A DNA stretch of 64,000 nucleotides from Paenibacillus nasutitermitis. Its GTDB lineage: Bacteria > Bacillota > Bacilli > Paenibacillales > Paenibacillaceae. This document shows, piece after piece, positions 34,977 to 43,481 of this stretch. Position 1 is the first letter of the stretch; each line of letters starts with the position of its first letter. Both the position numbers and the translations under genes were made by a program. The notes under the pieces are model-generated. The model made no database searches and had not been told where the DNA came from. It worked only from the letters and a program-made list of their open reading frames with translations. Location: assembly GCF_014641075.1 (NCBI RefSeq), contig NZ_BMHP01000006.1, positions 124,001 through 188,000 of the forward strand, written 5' to 3'.

Positions 34977-35018
34977 AAAAAACCTCCTATCCCGCAGCAG
35001 ATGCGAGATAGGAGGTTT
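34977..35018 (-). terminator. Terminator downstream of the GH127 gene
   Basis: AAACCTCCTATC pairs with GATAGGAGGTTT. On the minus strand six T follow the stem, so it ends the gene at 35117-37093. Confidence 0.8.
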
Positions 35019-35116
35019 CAACATTAATGGACAGAAGCCTGTTTCAAGATATTCTGTCATAAGGCGCTGCCGCAATGCCTTACCATCACCAGGCGCAATC
35101 AGGAAATGATTGTTGC

Positions 35117-37093
35117 TTACCCCTGCCCCTCAGTCGTGCGGATCCACACCGTCATCTCGCCCTGGCCGCGATTGCCCCACAGATAGTAGGGTACAGCGGT
35201 CAGGCGGACATTCTTCACCTGTGGCAGAGAATCCAGCGGCCGGTAGGGAGCATCCTCCCAGGCAGCCCCATCTTCCGCCTGCCCTTTGCTTTCCAAGACC
35301 ACCGCTCCGCCCAGCAGTTCCGCCTCATAACGCGCGTCAAGCTCCGCATCGCGGGCAATGGTTACGGCTGTCAGTGGACTGCCATTATCCGCCTGTTCCA
35401 GACAGTACACGATCGGACCGCGCTGAATAGCCGCTTTTCCCGCATTGGCCCGGATTTCTGGCTTGGCTCCAATCAATCGCGCCTCAAGGCCAAGCTTCCA
35501 TTCCACCTCGTCGCCTTCCGCCCAATTTCGCGTAACCGCCGCGTACCCATGCTGCATCTCATAAGTGACTGCCGAACCATTGATGCTGAGCGCGGCCTCC
35601 CCATTGCACCAGTCCGGAATCCGCAGAGCGAGCGTGAATTCGCTTGCCGCAGCGGGCGGAAATACCTTGAATCGGACCGTTCCTTCCCATGGCAGGCGTG
35701 ACTCCTGCGTAAGCTTCACGGTACCGCATGCCAGATCCAGCTGTGCCTCGCTTCCTATAAACAAATGCGTATACACGGTATTGGTTTGTTCCGAAACCGT
35801 ATAAATATAGTCATTTAAGGAAGCGAGCAGCCGGGCTACATTTGGCGGGCAGCAGGAGCAGCCAAACCACTTCTGGCGAACCGCCTTCACATGATGCCTG
35901 CCCGGATTCTTCTGCGACGCCTCCGGCCATACCTCCAGCGGATTTACATAGAAATAATGCTTGCCGTCCCGGGACATGCTGCCGATCACATTATTATAGA
36001 GCGCCCGTTCCAGTACATCGGCATACTCGCTCCTGGGCTCCAGCAGCAGCATCCGGTTAGCGAAGAAAATAAGCCCGATCGAAGCGCAGGTTTCCGCATA
36101 CACCGTATCATTGGGCAAGTCATAATCAAAGGAGAACGCTTCTCCATGATGGGTGGAACCGATCCCGCCCGTAATATACATCTGCCTGGCCGTCGTATTA
36201 TGCCATAGCCGGCGGCAAGCCTCCAGCAGCGGTCCATCGCCGGCCAGCCTGGCAAGATCCGCCATCGCGGTATACATGTACACCGCCCGGACGGCATGCC
36301 CTACCGCAGCGGTTTGCAGGCGTACGGGTTCATGCGCCTGCCAATAAGACAGGTCCGATGCCGCTGTCTTTTTTTGCGCCCAATAGCTGAATCTTCCCCG
36401 CTTCTCCCATTCCTCCGTGAAGAAGCTGGGCTGCTCGCCTCTCGCATCAATAAAGAAACAACTCAAACGCAAATACCGCTCTTCCCCCGTGACGCGGTAC
36501 AGCTTGACAAGCGCAAGCTCAATTTCCTGATGCCCGTCATAGCCGCGAATTTGGCCCGGCCCGGGTCCAAATACGGAATCAATATAATCGGCGAACCGGC
36601 ACATGACCTCAAGCAGCTTTCGTTTGCCCGTCCCTTCATAATAGGCCACGGCCGCTTCCATCATATGTCCCGCGCAGTACAGCTCATGCGCCTCTTGAAG
36701 GTTTGTCCACTCCTTGCCCGGTTCCTTGAGCGTAAAGTATGTGTTCAAATATCCGTCTTCCCGCTGGGCAGCCGCAATCAGATCAATCACTTCATCAGCA
36801 GTTTGTTCAAGCCCGGGGTCGGGATGGCTTGCCAGGGAATAGCCGACCGCCTCCAGCCATTTGGCCACATCGCTGTCCTGAAATATCATCCCGCCGAACT
36901 CGCCCTCGGCAAGTCCCGCTGCAATCCGGAAGTTCTGAATAGCATAGCTGGGGGAAGCATCCGCGATCCGGTCGTTCAGCGCATCCCACTGATAGGGGAT
37001 CACCGTATCCCTCACCAAATTCATATAGAAGTCCCAGAAATCATCCCGAATGCGGACCGCGGGCTTGTCTTTCGCCTGTGATGAAAGCTCCAT
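35117..37093 (-). CDS. GH127-type beta-L-arabinofuranosidase-like glycosidase
   Basis: The 658-residue intracellular enzyme has the GH127 helical toroid and C-terminal beta domains. The zinc-site residues of the characterised Bifidobacterium enzyme map to Glu334 and Cys336 (VYAETCAS) and the Cys414-Cys415 pair in WFGCSCCPPN. The acid/base would be Glu318, at the right 16-residue spacing. It should release beta-L-arabinofuranose or a related sugar from plant glycans. No signal peptide is present, so the substrate must be imported. It is divergent from an AraC regulator, probably its activator. Confidence 0.88.
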   Translation of the reverse strand: MELSSQAKDKPAVRIRDDFWDFYMNLVRDTVIPYQWDALNDRIADASPSYAIQNFRIAAGLAEGEFGGMIFQDSDVAKWLEAVGYSLASHPDPGLEQTADEVIDLIAAAQREDGYLNTYFTLKEPGKEWTNLQEAHELYCAGHMMEAAVAYYEGTGKRKLLEVMCRFADYIDSVFGPGPGQIRGYDGHQEIELALVKLYRVTGEERYLRLSCFFIDARGEQPSFFTEEWEKRGRFSYWAQKKTAASDLSYWQAHEPVRLQTAAVGHAVRAVYMYTAMADLARLAGDGPLLEACRRLWHNTTARQMYITGGIGSTHHGEAFSFDYDLPNDTVYAETCASIGLIFFANRMLLLEPRSEYADVLERALYNNVIGSMSRDGKHYFYVNPLEVWPEASQKNPGRHHVKAVRQKWFGCSCCPPNVARLLASLNDYIYTVSEQTNTVYTHLFIGSEAQLDLACGTVKLTQESRLPWEGTVRFKVFPPAAASEFTLALRIPDWCNGEAALSINGSAVTYEMQHGYAAVTRNWAEGDEVEWKLGLEARLIGAKPEIRANAGKAAIQRGPIVYCLEQADNGSPLTAVTIARDAELDARYEAELLGGAVVLESKGQAEDGAAWEDAPYRPLDSLPQVKNVRLTAVPYYLWGNRGQGEMTVWIRTTEGQG

Positions 37094-37175
37094 TTGCTTC
37101 CTCCTTATTTTAGCGTCGTTCTTGTTTCATTAGCGCCCTCGCTGCAAAACATCAAGATTTGATTCTCTTACTTAA

Positions 37176-37218
37176 TCAGTTTATTCTTTAAATTAGCAGC
37201 AGACTATAAATAAACTGA
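37176..37218. promoter_or_regulatory. Inverted repeat between GH127 and araC-type gene
   Basis: TCAGTTTATT (37176-37185) and AATAAACTGA (37209-37218) are perfect reverse complements 23 bases apart. They lie midway between the two divergent starts and are candidate AraC-type half sites. Confidence 0.55.
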
Positions 37219-37261
37219 CCCTGTTTTTATAAATTTCAACACAAGGAATGGAGTGGAACCG

Positions 37262-38122
37262 ATGGACAGGCAGAGCCGCTTGATCCGTATGGAAATACCC
37301 CCCATCCCCTATTTCATGACGGTTGGATTGAGCCGTTTTGCGCCGGGGGATCAGCACCCGAGCCGCCGGAATCTGGGTGTATTCGATCTGCTCTGGGTCG
37401 TGAAGGGCCAGCTGTTCATCGGGGAGGAAGACCGGCACTTTGAACTTTCCGAGGGGCGGACACTGCTGCTGCTTCCGGACCGCTACCATTATGCGGTGAA
37501 GCCTTGTGAAGAGGAGACGGTCTTCTATTGGATTCATTTCAACTTCATTGGGCAATGGGAAATCAGAGAAGAAATTGCCGATCCGGTTCATCCCCCGCGG
37601 CAGCCGTGGATGAGCGCTTATACGATGCAGGTCCCCCAGGCTGCAGAACTGCCGAATTTCACTTTGGCGGTGCGGCAGCTCGTGAAGCTGATGGAGCTTG
37701 CCGCGGAGAATCGGGCCAGCTCCTTCTGGAAGGAGCAGCAGTTGTTCATGGAGCTGCTTCGTCTGCTGGAAGAAGGCAGCGGAAGCCGGAGCGCCTCTCC
37801 CGCCATGAAGCTTGCCGAGAACACCGAGGCCTATATTAAACAATATTATCAGGCGGATTTGAAGAACGAGACGTTGTCCGAGGCGCTTCATTTTCACCCC
37901 AATTACATTGTCCGGTGCATGAAAGAAATCTATCACTGCACGCCTATGGAATATTTGCTGGAATACCGGTTGGAGCAGGCGAAGCTGCTGATGATGAAGA
38001 CCGAACGATCCATCGCTCAGATAGCCGAGGAAGTCGGCTTCCGCCACGCTCCTTATTTCTCCAGCTGCTTCAAGCGTTATTGCGGCCTTTCACCGCTGCA
38101 ATTCCGCAAGCAGTTCCTGTAG
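37262..38122 (+). CDS. AraC family transcriptional regulator (cupin sensor)
   Basis: The 286-residue protein has an N-terminal cupin-like sugar-sensing domain (SRRNLGVFDLLWVVKGQLFIGEE, LLLLPDRYHYA). A C-terminal double helix-turn-helix begins near residue 180, with NETLSEALHFHPNYIVRCMKE and IAQIAEEVGFRHAPYFSSCFKRYCGLSP. It is read divergently from the GH127 gene, so it probably activates that gene in response to an arabinose-containing ligand. The ATG at 37262 has GGAGTGG upstream; GTG at 37253 is an alternative. Confidence 0.9.
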   Translation: MDRQSRLIRMEIPPIPYFMTVGLSRFAPGDQHPSRRNLGVFDLLWVVKGQLFIGEEDRHFELSEGRTLLLLPDRYHYAVKPCEEETVFYWIHFNFIGQWEIREEIADPVHPPRQPWMSAYTMQVPQAAELPNFTLAVRQLVKLMELAAENRASSFWKEQQLFMELLRLLEEGSGSRSASPAMKLAENTEAYIKQYYQADLKNETLSEALHFHPNYIVRCMKEIYHCTPMEYLLEYRLEQAKLLMMKTERSIAQIAEEVGFRHAPYFSSCFKRYCGLSPLQFRKQFL

Positions 38123-38189
38123 CGGCCTCTTGCCGAAAGATCGCTCCCCGGCATGGCGTCAAAACCCCTCTTTGAAGGATAAAAATGGC

Positions 38190-38240
38190 TTGACGCAATT
38201 ACTTCACCTACATATAATTAGGTTAGCTAAGCAAATTATA
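38190..38240 (+). promoter_or_regulatory. MarR-operon promoter with 28-bp palindromic operator
   Basis: TTGACG (38190-38195) and TATAAT (38213-38218) are 17 bases apart. A palindrome centred between 38226 and 38227 spans 38213-38240, with outer arms TATAATT/AATTATA and core TTAGCTAA; 24 of 28 positions are symmetric. It covers the -10, as expected for MarR autorepression. Confidence 0.75.
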
Positions 38241-38294
38241 ATTCCCGGTTGATTGCAAACGAACCGGGCCATTACGAGGAGGGGATACATCCTA

Positions 38295-38795
38295 ATGCCG
38301 AAGGAACACAGCCTTCCCAGTGAGTTATTTCGTGTTCTTCGACAAATCCGTCATTTGAATTGGAAAGGCCAAAAGCCGATTGAAGGCTGTACGCAAAGCG
38401 AGTCTGTCATGTTATTTATTATCAACAGAATGGGGAAGGTGGAACCGGCCGGCATGAAAGCATCCGAGCTCAGCCAGCTTCTTAAGGTCACTTCTCCTAC
38501 AGTAACGCAATCAGTTAATGTACTCGAAGCCAGAGGCCTGCTGGAGCGCAGCCCCGACCCGGGAGACAGGCGTGTGGTGAGAATCAAGCTGACTGAAGAG
38601 GGCCTGCGGCAGACTCAATTATCAGTAGCCTCCATGTTTGAAGGTTTTCAGGAACTGATTAGCCATATCGGTGAAGAACGCATTCAACAGCTTATTGAAC
38701 TGCTCGATGATATATTCGAGTATTCCAATGGCTACTCCGCCCCATCCTTTTGCCAGGAGTTCAAGCCAAACTTACCGAATGAAGGTGAAACGTAA
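38295..38795 (+). CDS. MarR family transcriptional regulator
   Basis: This 166-residue winged-helix protein carries the MarR recognition part ASELSQLLKVTSPTVTQSVNVLEARGLLERSPDPGDRRVVRIKLT. It precedes two ABC exporter genes by 3 bp and 4-bp overlap respectively, so it almost certainly controls them. Drug-responsive MarR repressors in front of heterodimeric ABC exporters are common in Bacillota. The ATG at 38295 has AGGAGGGG upstream. Its operator overlaps the -10 of the operon. Confidence 0.92.
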   Translation: MPKEHSLPSELFRVLRQIRHLNWKGQKPIEGCTQSESVMLFIINRMGKVEPAGMKASELSQLLKVTSPTVTQSVNVLEARGLLERSPDPGDRRVVRIKLTEEGLRQTQLSVASMFEGFQELISHIGEERIQQLIELLDDIFEYSNGYSAPSFCQEFKPNLPNEGET

Positions 38796-38798
38796 GCA

Positions 38799-40523
38799 AT
38801 GATGAAGCTATTGCGGTTTTTGAAGCCTTATCGTACCCCGGTTATTTTCGTGTTGATCCTCGTGCTGCTCCAATCCCTTTCCGATCTTTATCTGCCGACG
38901 CTGATGGCGGATATTGTGGACAAAGGCGTCGTCACCGGGGATACGCCCTATATTTGGAAAATCGGCGGCGTTATGATGGTGATCGCCCTGCTCGGGGCAG
39001 TCTGCTCCGTCGGTGCGAGCTATCTCTCCGCCAAGGCATCGGGCGGCTTCGGCAAGGACGTACGCAGCCGCGTCTTCTCGCATGTCTCGCAATTTTCCCT
39101 GAACGAATTCGACAAGATCGGAACGGCTTCCCTGATCACCCGCACGACTAATGATATTACGCAGGTGCAGCAGGTGTTAATGATGATGATGCGGGTTATG
39201 GTCATGGCCCCGATGATGTGCTTCGGCGGCATCATCATGGCCATGTACAAAGATATGACATTGTCCCTGGTTATCATCGCTATTGTGCCGATTCTGGCCC
39301 TGCTGATCTTCGTAATCGTCCGCAAAGGCATTCCGCTTTTCCGCGCCATGCAGCTGAAGCTCGATAAGCTCAATCTCGTGCTGCGCGAGAACCTGACCGG
39401 TATTCGCGTCATCCGTTCCTTCAACCGCGTCGGTCATGAACAGAAGCGTTTCAATGCAGCCAACCTCGACTTGACCGATACAGCCATACGGGTCAACCGG
39501 ATTATGGCCTCGCTGATGCCGGTCATGATGCTGATGATGAATATCGCCAGCGTCGCCCTCATCTGGTTCGGCGGCCTGCGAATCGACAGCAATCATATGG
39601 AGGTCGGCGATCTGATCGCTTTTATCCAATATGCCTTCCAGATTATGTTCTCGCTCATGTTCGCTTCCATGATGTTCGTCATGATCCCGCGCGCATCGGC
39701 ATCGGCTGTTCGTATCAATGAAGTGCTCGACATGCAGCCGGACATTAACGATCCCGTTGTTCCCAAGCAGCCGTCAGCTGCGGGTCTGGTTGAATTCGAT
39801 AATGTGACGTTCCATTACCCGGGAGCGGAGATGCCAGCCGTATCCAATATCAGCTTTACAGCGGGTCCCGGGGAAATAACCGCCATTATCGGAGGAACCG
39901 GATCCGGCAAATCGACGCTGATCAATCTTATTCCCAGATTCTATGATCTGACGGACGGACAAATCCGTATCGGCGGAATCGATATCCGCGACCTTACGCA
40001 GGAGCAGCTGCGGGCCGGGATCGGTCTTGTTCCGCAGAAATCCGTGCTGTTCACCGGCACCATTGCGGAGAATATCCGTTATGGCAAGGAGGACGCGACG
40101 GAAGAAGAAGTGCGCCATGCCGCAGAAATTGCCCAGGCCAGCGACTTTGTATCCAAGATGCAGGAAGGCTTCGAGTCTCCGATAGCCCAAGGCGGTACGA
40201 ATGTGTCCGGCGGACAGAAACAGCGGCTTTCCATTGCCCGCGCCCTCGTCCGCAAGCCGTCGATTTACCTGTTCGATGACAGCTTCTCGGCCCTGGACTT
40301 CAAGACCGATGCCAAGCTGCGCGAGGCGCTGCGTCCGGCGACAACGGAAGCAACGGTCATTATTGTTGCCCAGCGGGTCAGCACCGTCATGGATGCGGAC
40401 CGCATCATTGTGCTGGAGGACGGCAAGGTAGCCGGTATCGGCAGCCATCGCGAGCTGCTGCAGAGCAATGAGATTTACCGCGAGATCGTGACGTCGCAGC
40501 TGTCGGAGGAGGAAATCGCATGA
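38799..40523 (+). CDS. ABC exporter half-transporter with degenerate ATP site
   Basis: The 574-residue protein has an N-terminal six-helix membrane domain and an ATPase domain from about residue 330. Walker A GGTGSGKST is at 365-373 and the signature VSGGQ at 469-473. Walker B ends in Asp494 where canonical ATPases have the catalytic Glu (IYLFDDSFSALD), and the switch His is replaced by Gln (VAQRVST). Such changes mark the inactive-site partner of heterodimeric exporters like BmrC/BmrD. The partner follows with a 4-bp overlap. Its role is probably drug or lipid export. Confidence 0.92.
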   Translation: MMKLLRFLKPYRTPVIFVLILVLLQSLSDLYLPTLMADIVDKGVVTGDTPYIWKIGGVMMVIALLGAVCSVGASYLSAKASGGFGKDVRSRVFSHVSQFSLNEFDKIGTASLITRTTNDITQVQQVLMMMMRVMVMAPMMCFGGIIMAMYKDMTLSLVIIAIVPILALLIFVIVRKGIPLFRAMQLKLDKLNLVLRENLTGIRVIRSFNRVGHEQKRFNAANLDLTDTAIRVNRIMASLMPVMMLMMNIASVALIWFGGLRIDSNHMEVGDLIAFIQYAFQIMFSLMFASMMFVMIPRASASAVRINEVLDMQPDINDPVVPKQPSAAGLVEFDNVTFHYPGAEMPAVSNISFTAGPGEITAIIGGTGSGKSTLINLIPRFYDLTDGQIRIGGIDIRDLTQEQLRAGIGLVPQKSVLFTGTIAENIRYGKEDATEEEVRHAAEIAQASDFVSKMQEGFESPIAQGGTNVSGGQKQRLSIARALVRKPSIYLFDDSFSALDFKTDAKLREALRPATTEATVIIVAQRVSTVMDADRIIVLEDGKVAGIGSHRELLQSNEIYREIVTSQLSEEEIA

Positions 40524-42577
40524 GTGAAGCAAGAGGACCACAAGGTCCAGCAGGCGGAGCCGGTCAGAAGCCCGGCGGACCGGCACCCGGCAATTTCGGC
40601 TTCGGCCCGGGCCGCGGCGGCCCAGGCGGGATGGGCATGCCCGTCCAGAAGGCCAAGGATTTCAAGGGTACCCTCCGCCGCCTCACCGGCTATCTGAGAC
40701 CGCATCGGTTTGCACTCCTGATCGTACTGATTACAGCCGTGCTCAGCACGGTCTTCTCCATCCTCGGTCCGAAGATCATGGGTAAGGCGACAACCGAGCT
40801 TTTTGCAGGCGTGATGGGCAGGATAAATGGCGTTGAAGGGGCCAAGATTGACTTCACCTATATTGGAGATATCCTGCTGGTGCTGATTGGTCTCTATATT
40901 ATCAGCTCGCTGTTCAGTTACATCCAGCAGTACGTGATGGCAGGCGTGGCACAGAAGACGGTTTACGACCTGCGCAAGGACGTGAACGAGAAGCTGGCCA
41001 GACTGCCACTGAAATTTTTCGACTCGCGGACGCATGGGGAAATTCTCAGCCGCGCAGTCAATGATGTCGACAACATCAGCAACACGCTGCAGCAAAGCCT
41101 GACGCAGCTGATTACGTCCGTCGTCACCCTGGTCGGCGTCATCGTGATGATGTTGACGATCAGTCCGATTATGACCTTGATTACCATCGTTACGCTGCCA
41201 CTGAGCTTTCTGGCAATCAAGATGATCGCCAAACGCTCTCAGCAGTATTTCAAAGGCCAGCAGAAATCGCTGGGCGAGCTTAATGGCCATGTTGAGGAAA
41301 TGTACACCGGCCATCCGATCGTCAAGGCATTCGGTCATGAAAAGAAATCCATGCAGCATTTCACGAAAGTCAACGACGAGCTGTATGCGTCCGGTTGGCG
41401 GGCGCAGTTCATCTCCGGCATTATCATGCCCATCATGGGCTTTATCGGCAACATCGGCTATGTGCTGGTCAGCGTCGCCGGCGGCATCTTCGTTCTGCGC
41501 AATGCGATTACGATCGGGGATGTGCAGGCCTTTATCTCGTACTCCCGGCAATTTACAATGCCGATCACCCAGACTGCGCAAATCGCCAATATTATTCAAT
41601 CGACGATTGCTTCGGCTGAACGGGTTTTTGAGCTGCTGGACGAGGTAGAGGAAGTGCCGGAAGCCGAAGATGCGGTGAAGATCGCCCGCAGGCAGCGTGA
41701 CGGGGAAGCAGAAGCTCCCGAAGCCGGGAAGGGGATTGCGGCAGTCGCCAGCTCCAGGCAGCAGCCCGCCAAAGTGGAGCTGGACAAAACTTCTGTCAGC
41801 AAAAACAGGGTGATCGCCCTGCCCAAAGGCGACGTCAGCTTCAATCATGTGAAATTCGGCTATAAGGAAGATACGCCGCTGATTGAAGATATGGATATTC
41901 ACGTACATTCCGGCCAGACAATCGCCATTGTCGGTCCGACAGGCGCCGGCAAAACGACGCTGATCAATCTGCTGATGCGTTTCTATGAGCTCAGCGGCGG
42001 CAGCATCACCATTGATGGCGTGGACATTACCCGCTTCCAAAGGGGCGACCTGCGCAGCCTGTTCGGAATGGTACTGCAGGACACATGGCTGTTTAACGGA
42101 ACCATCCGCGACAACATCGCTTACGGACGCGAAGACGCAACCGAAGAGGATGTCGTGGAAGCGGCGCGTGCAGCGTATGCGGATCATTTTATCCGCACAT
42201 TGCCTGAAGGCTACGATACCGAACTGAACGAGGAAGCCTCGAATATTTCACAGGGTCAGAAGCAGCTTCTGACGATCGCCCGGGCGATTCTGGCCGATCC
42301 GGCCATCCTGATACTTGATGAGGCGACCAGCAGCGTCGATACGCGGACAGAGATTCAGATCCAGCGCGCTATGAACGAGCTGATGCAGGGCCGCACCAGC
42401 TTCGTCATTGCGCACCGGCTGTCCACGATCCGGGATGCCGACTTGATTCTAGTCATGAATCACGGCACCGTGATTGAGCAAGGCACGCATGAAGAGCTGC
42501 TCCAGGCAGGCGGCTTCTATGCCGACCTGTACGAAAGCCAGTTCAGCGGCCGCAAGCCGCAGCGTGAAGTGGTTTAG
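40520..42577 (+). CDS. ABC exporter half-transporter with canonical ATP site
   Basis: This 685-residue partner starts with a Gly/Pro-rich cytosolic extension of about 42 residues. A six-helix domain and an ATPase domain follow, with GPTGAGKTT, a variant signature SQGQ, a canonical Walker B ILILDEATSSVD and switch VIAHRLST. A charged insert of about 60 residues (EEVPEAEDA to ALPKGDV) separates the membrane and nucleotide domains. The canonical Glu and His complement the defective upstream subunit, so one functional site per heterodimer is expected. The ATGA overlap implies coupled translation. Confidence 0.93.
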   Translation: MSEARGPQGPAGGAGQKPGGPAPGNFGFGPGRGGPGGMGMPVQKAKDFKGTLRRLTGYLRPHRFALLIVLITAVLSTVFSILGPKIMGKATTELFAGVMGRINGVEGAKIDFTYIGDILLVLIGLYIISSLFSYIQQYVMAGVAQKTVYDLRKDVNEKLARLPLKFFDSRTHGEILSRAVNDVDNISNTLQQSLTQLITSVVTLVGVIVMMLTISPIMTLITIVTLPLSFLAIKMIAKRSQQYFKGQQKSLGELNGHVEEMYTGHPIVKAFGHEKKSMQHFTKVNDELYASGWRAQFISGIIMPIMGFIGNIGYVLVSVAGGIFVLRNAITIGDVQAFISYSRQFTMPITQTAQIANIIQSTIASAERVFELLDEVEEVPEAEDAVKIARRQRDGEAEAPEAGKGIAAVASSRQQPAKVELDKTSVSKNRVIALPKGDVSFNHVKFGYKEDTPLIEDMDIHVHSGQTIAIVGPTGAGKTTLINLLMRFYELSGGSITIDGVDITRFQRGDLRSLFGMVLQDTWLFNGTIRDNIAYGREDATEEDVVEAARAAYADHFIRTLPEGYDTELNEEASNISQGQKQLLTIARAILADPAILILDEATSSVDTRTEIQIQRAMNELMQGRTSFVIAHRLSTIRDADLILVMNHGTVIEQGTHEELLQAGGFYADLYESQFSGRKPQREVV

Positions 42578-42629
42578 AAGGCACAGCTGCCAAGGTGGCG
42601 CTGCGCTTGATATTAATCCCTAATCTTAT

Positions 42630-42684
42630 AAACAGCCCGTACAGTGTGCCGAATGATTCGGTGCTGTCCGGGCTGTTTCTTTTA
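42630..42684 (+). terminator. Terminator of the marR-ABC-ABC operon
   Basis: AAACAGCCCG and CGGGCTGTTT form the base of a long stem continued by ACAG/CTGT and GCCGAAT/ATTCGGT. The U-tract TTTCTTTTAG contains the left copy of the 8-bp duplication made by the neighbouring element. Confidence 0.85.
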
Positions 42685-42686
42685 GA
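42679..42686. repeat. Left target-site duplication CTTTTAGA
   Basis: This 8-bp sequence abuts the left inverted repeat and is identical to 46029-46036, which abuts the right inverted repeat. ISL3-family elements produce 8-bp duplications. Confidence 0.9.
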
Positions 42687-42714
42687 GGGTATTCGGATTA
42701 TTGTGTAGAAAAAC
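42687..42714 (+). repeat. Left terminal inverted repeat
   Basis: It starts GGGTATTCGGATTATTGTGT and pairs with the right end at 46001-46028. The mismatches are scattered, which is usual for ISL3-type ends. Confidence 0.85.
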
Positions 42715-42750
42715 AAGATTACTTATTATTGGCCGCATAGTCGTAAATCA

Positions 42751-42765
42751 GATTATTGTGTAGAA
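42751..42765 (+). repeat. Second copy of part of the left inverted repeat
   Basis: GATTATTGTGTAGAA occurs at 42696-42710 inside the left end and again here, 55 bases further in. It may be a subterminal transposase-binding site or the remnant of another end. Confidence 0.8.
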
Positions 42766-42790
42766 TCCCCTTCAGAGGTAAGTTTTTCTT

Positions 42791-42849
42791 TGAAAAATTT
42801 ATAAGGTCGGTATATAATAATTGTGAATATGAAATATTTTTATTCACAA
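42791..42849 (+). promoter_or_regulatory. Promoter and operator of the tetR passenger operon
   Basis: TTGAAA (42791-42796) and TATAAT (42814-42819) are 17 bases apart. Just downstream TTGTGAATA (42822-42830) and TATTCACAA (42841-42849) form a perfect 9-bp inverted repeat, the probable TetR operator. GGAGGA then precedes the tetR start. Confidence 0.75.
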
Positions 42850-42871
42850 GTTCATACGAGGAGGATTATAG

Positions 42872-43477
42872 ATGCCAAGGGGATTTAGTGAGCAAGAAAG
42901 ACAAGTCATTACGAATTCTCTTATAGAACAAGGAAGGATCCTTTTTAGCAAATTAGGGTTTCAAAAAACAAGCATACTTGAAATCACCAAAAATGTTGGA
43001 ATTGCTCAAGGGACCTTTTATAAATTCTTTCATTCAAAGGAAGAATTATTTTTCGTTATCCTTGAAATGGAAGAACAAAAAATACGGGAACAATTTTTGA
43101 ATATTGAAGTTTGCAGGGAAGACCACCCTAAGAAAACAATTAAAATAATCCTTAAAAAGATGATTCACACAATCGAAACAAATCCACTTATTCGTGAGTT
43201 GTATATTGGAAGCAATATGGAGGAAATGGTGAAGAGACTGTCTCCGGAATTACTTGAGAAACACTTCATGAAAGATTCTAATGCCCTTTTGACTTTGGTT
43301 GAAAAATGGAGATCTTTGGGGATACATGTGAAGGAAGATCCAACTGTTATTGCTGGATTACTTCGCTCCTTGTTTGTCCTTACACTTCATGAAAAGGAAA
43401 TAGGTACATCCGTCTATAAGGAAACAATGAATTTGTTTGTTGACCTTATTGTTGATGGGCTTATTAAGGAGGAGTGA
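42872..43477 (+). CDS. TetR family regulator (passenger gene)
   Basis: The 201-residue protein has the TetR DNA-binding domain in residues 10-60, with TSILEITKNVGIAQGTFYKFFHSKEELFF. A helical ligand-binding domain follows. It precedes an ABC ATPase by four bases and a permease after that, so it most likely represses this exporter until an inducing compound binds. The inverted repeat between promoter and gene supports autoregulation. Codon use is AT-rich like the rest of the element. AGGAGGA precedes the ATG. Confidence 0.9.
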   Translation: MPRGFSEQERQVITNSLIEQGRILFSKLGFQKTSILEITKNVGIAQGTFYKFFHSKEELFFVILEMEEQKIREQFLNIEVCREDHPKKTIKIILKKMIHTIETNPLIRELYIGSNMEEMVKRLSPELLEKHFMKDSNALLTLVEKWRSLGIHVKEDPTVIAGLLRSLFVLTLHEKEIGTSVYKETMNLFVDLIVDGLIKEE

Positions 43478-43481
43478 AAAA

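Noticed and set aside
40475..42187. A 570-codon minus-strand frame opposite the ABC exporter
   Set aside because: It is a shadow of the real ABC genes: His/Asp/Gln-rich without domains, and the plus strand has complete ABC motifs.
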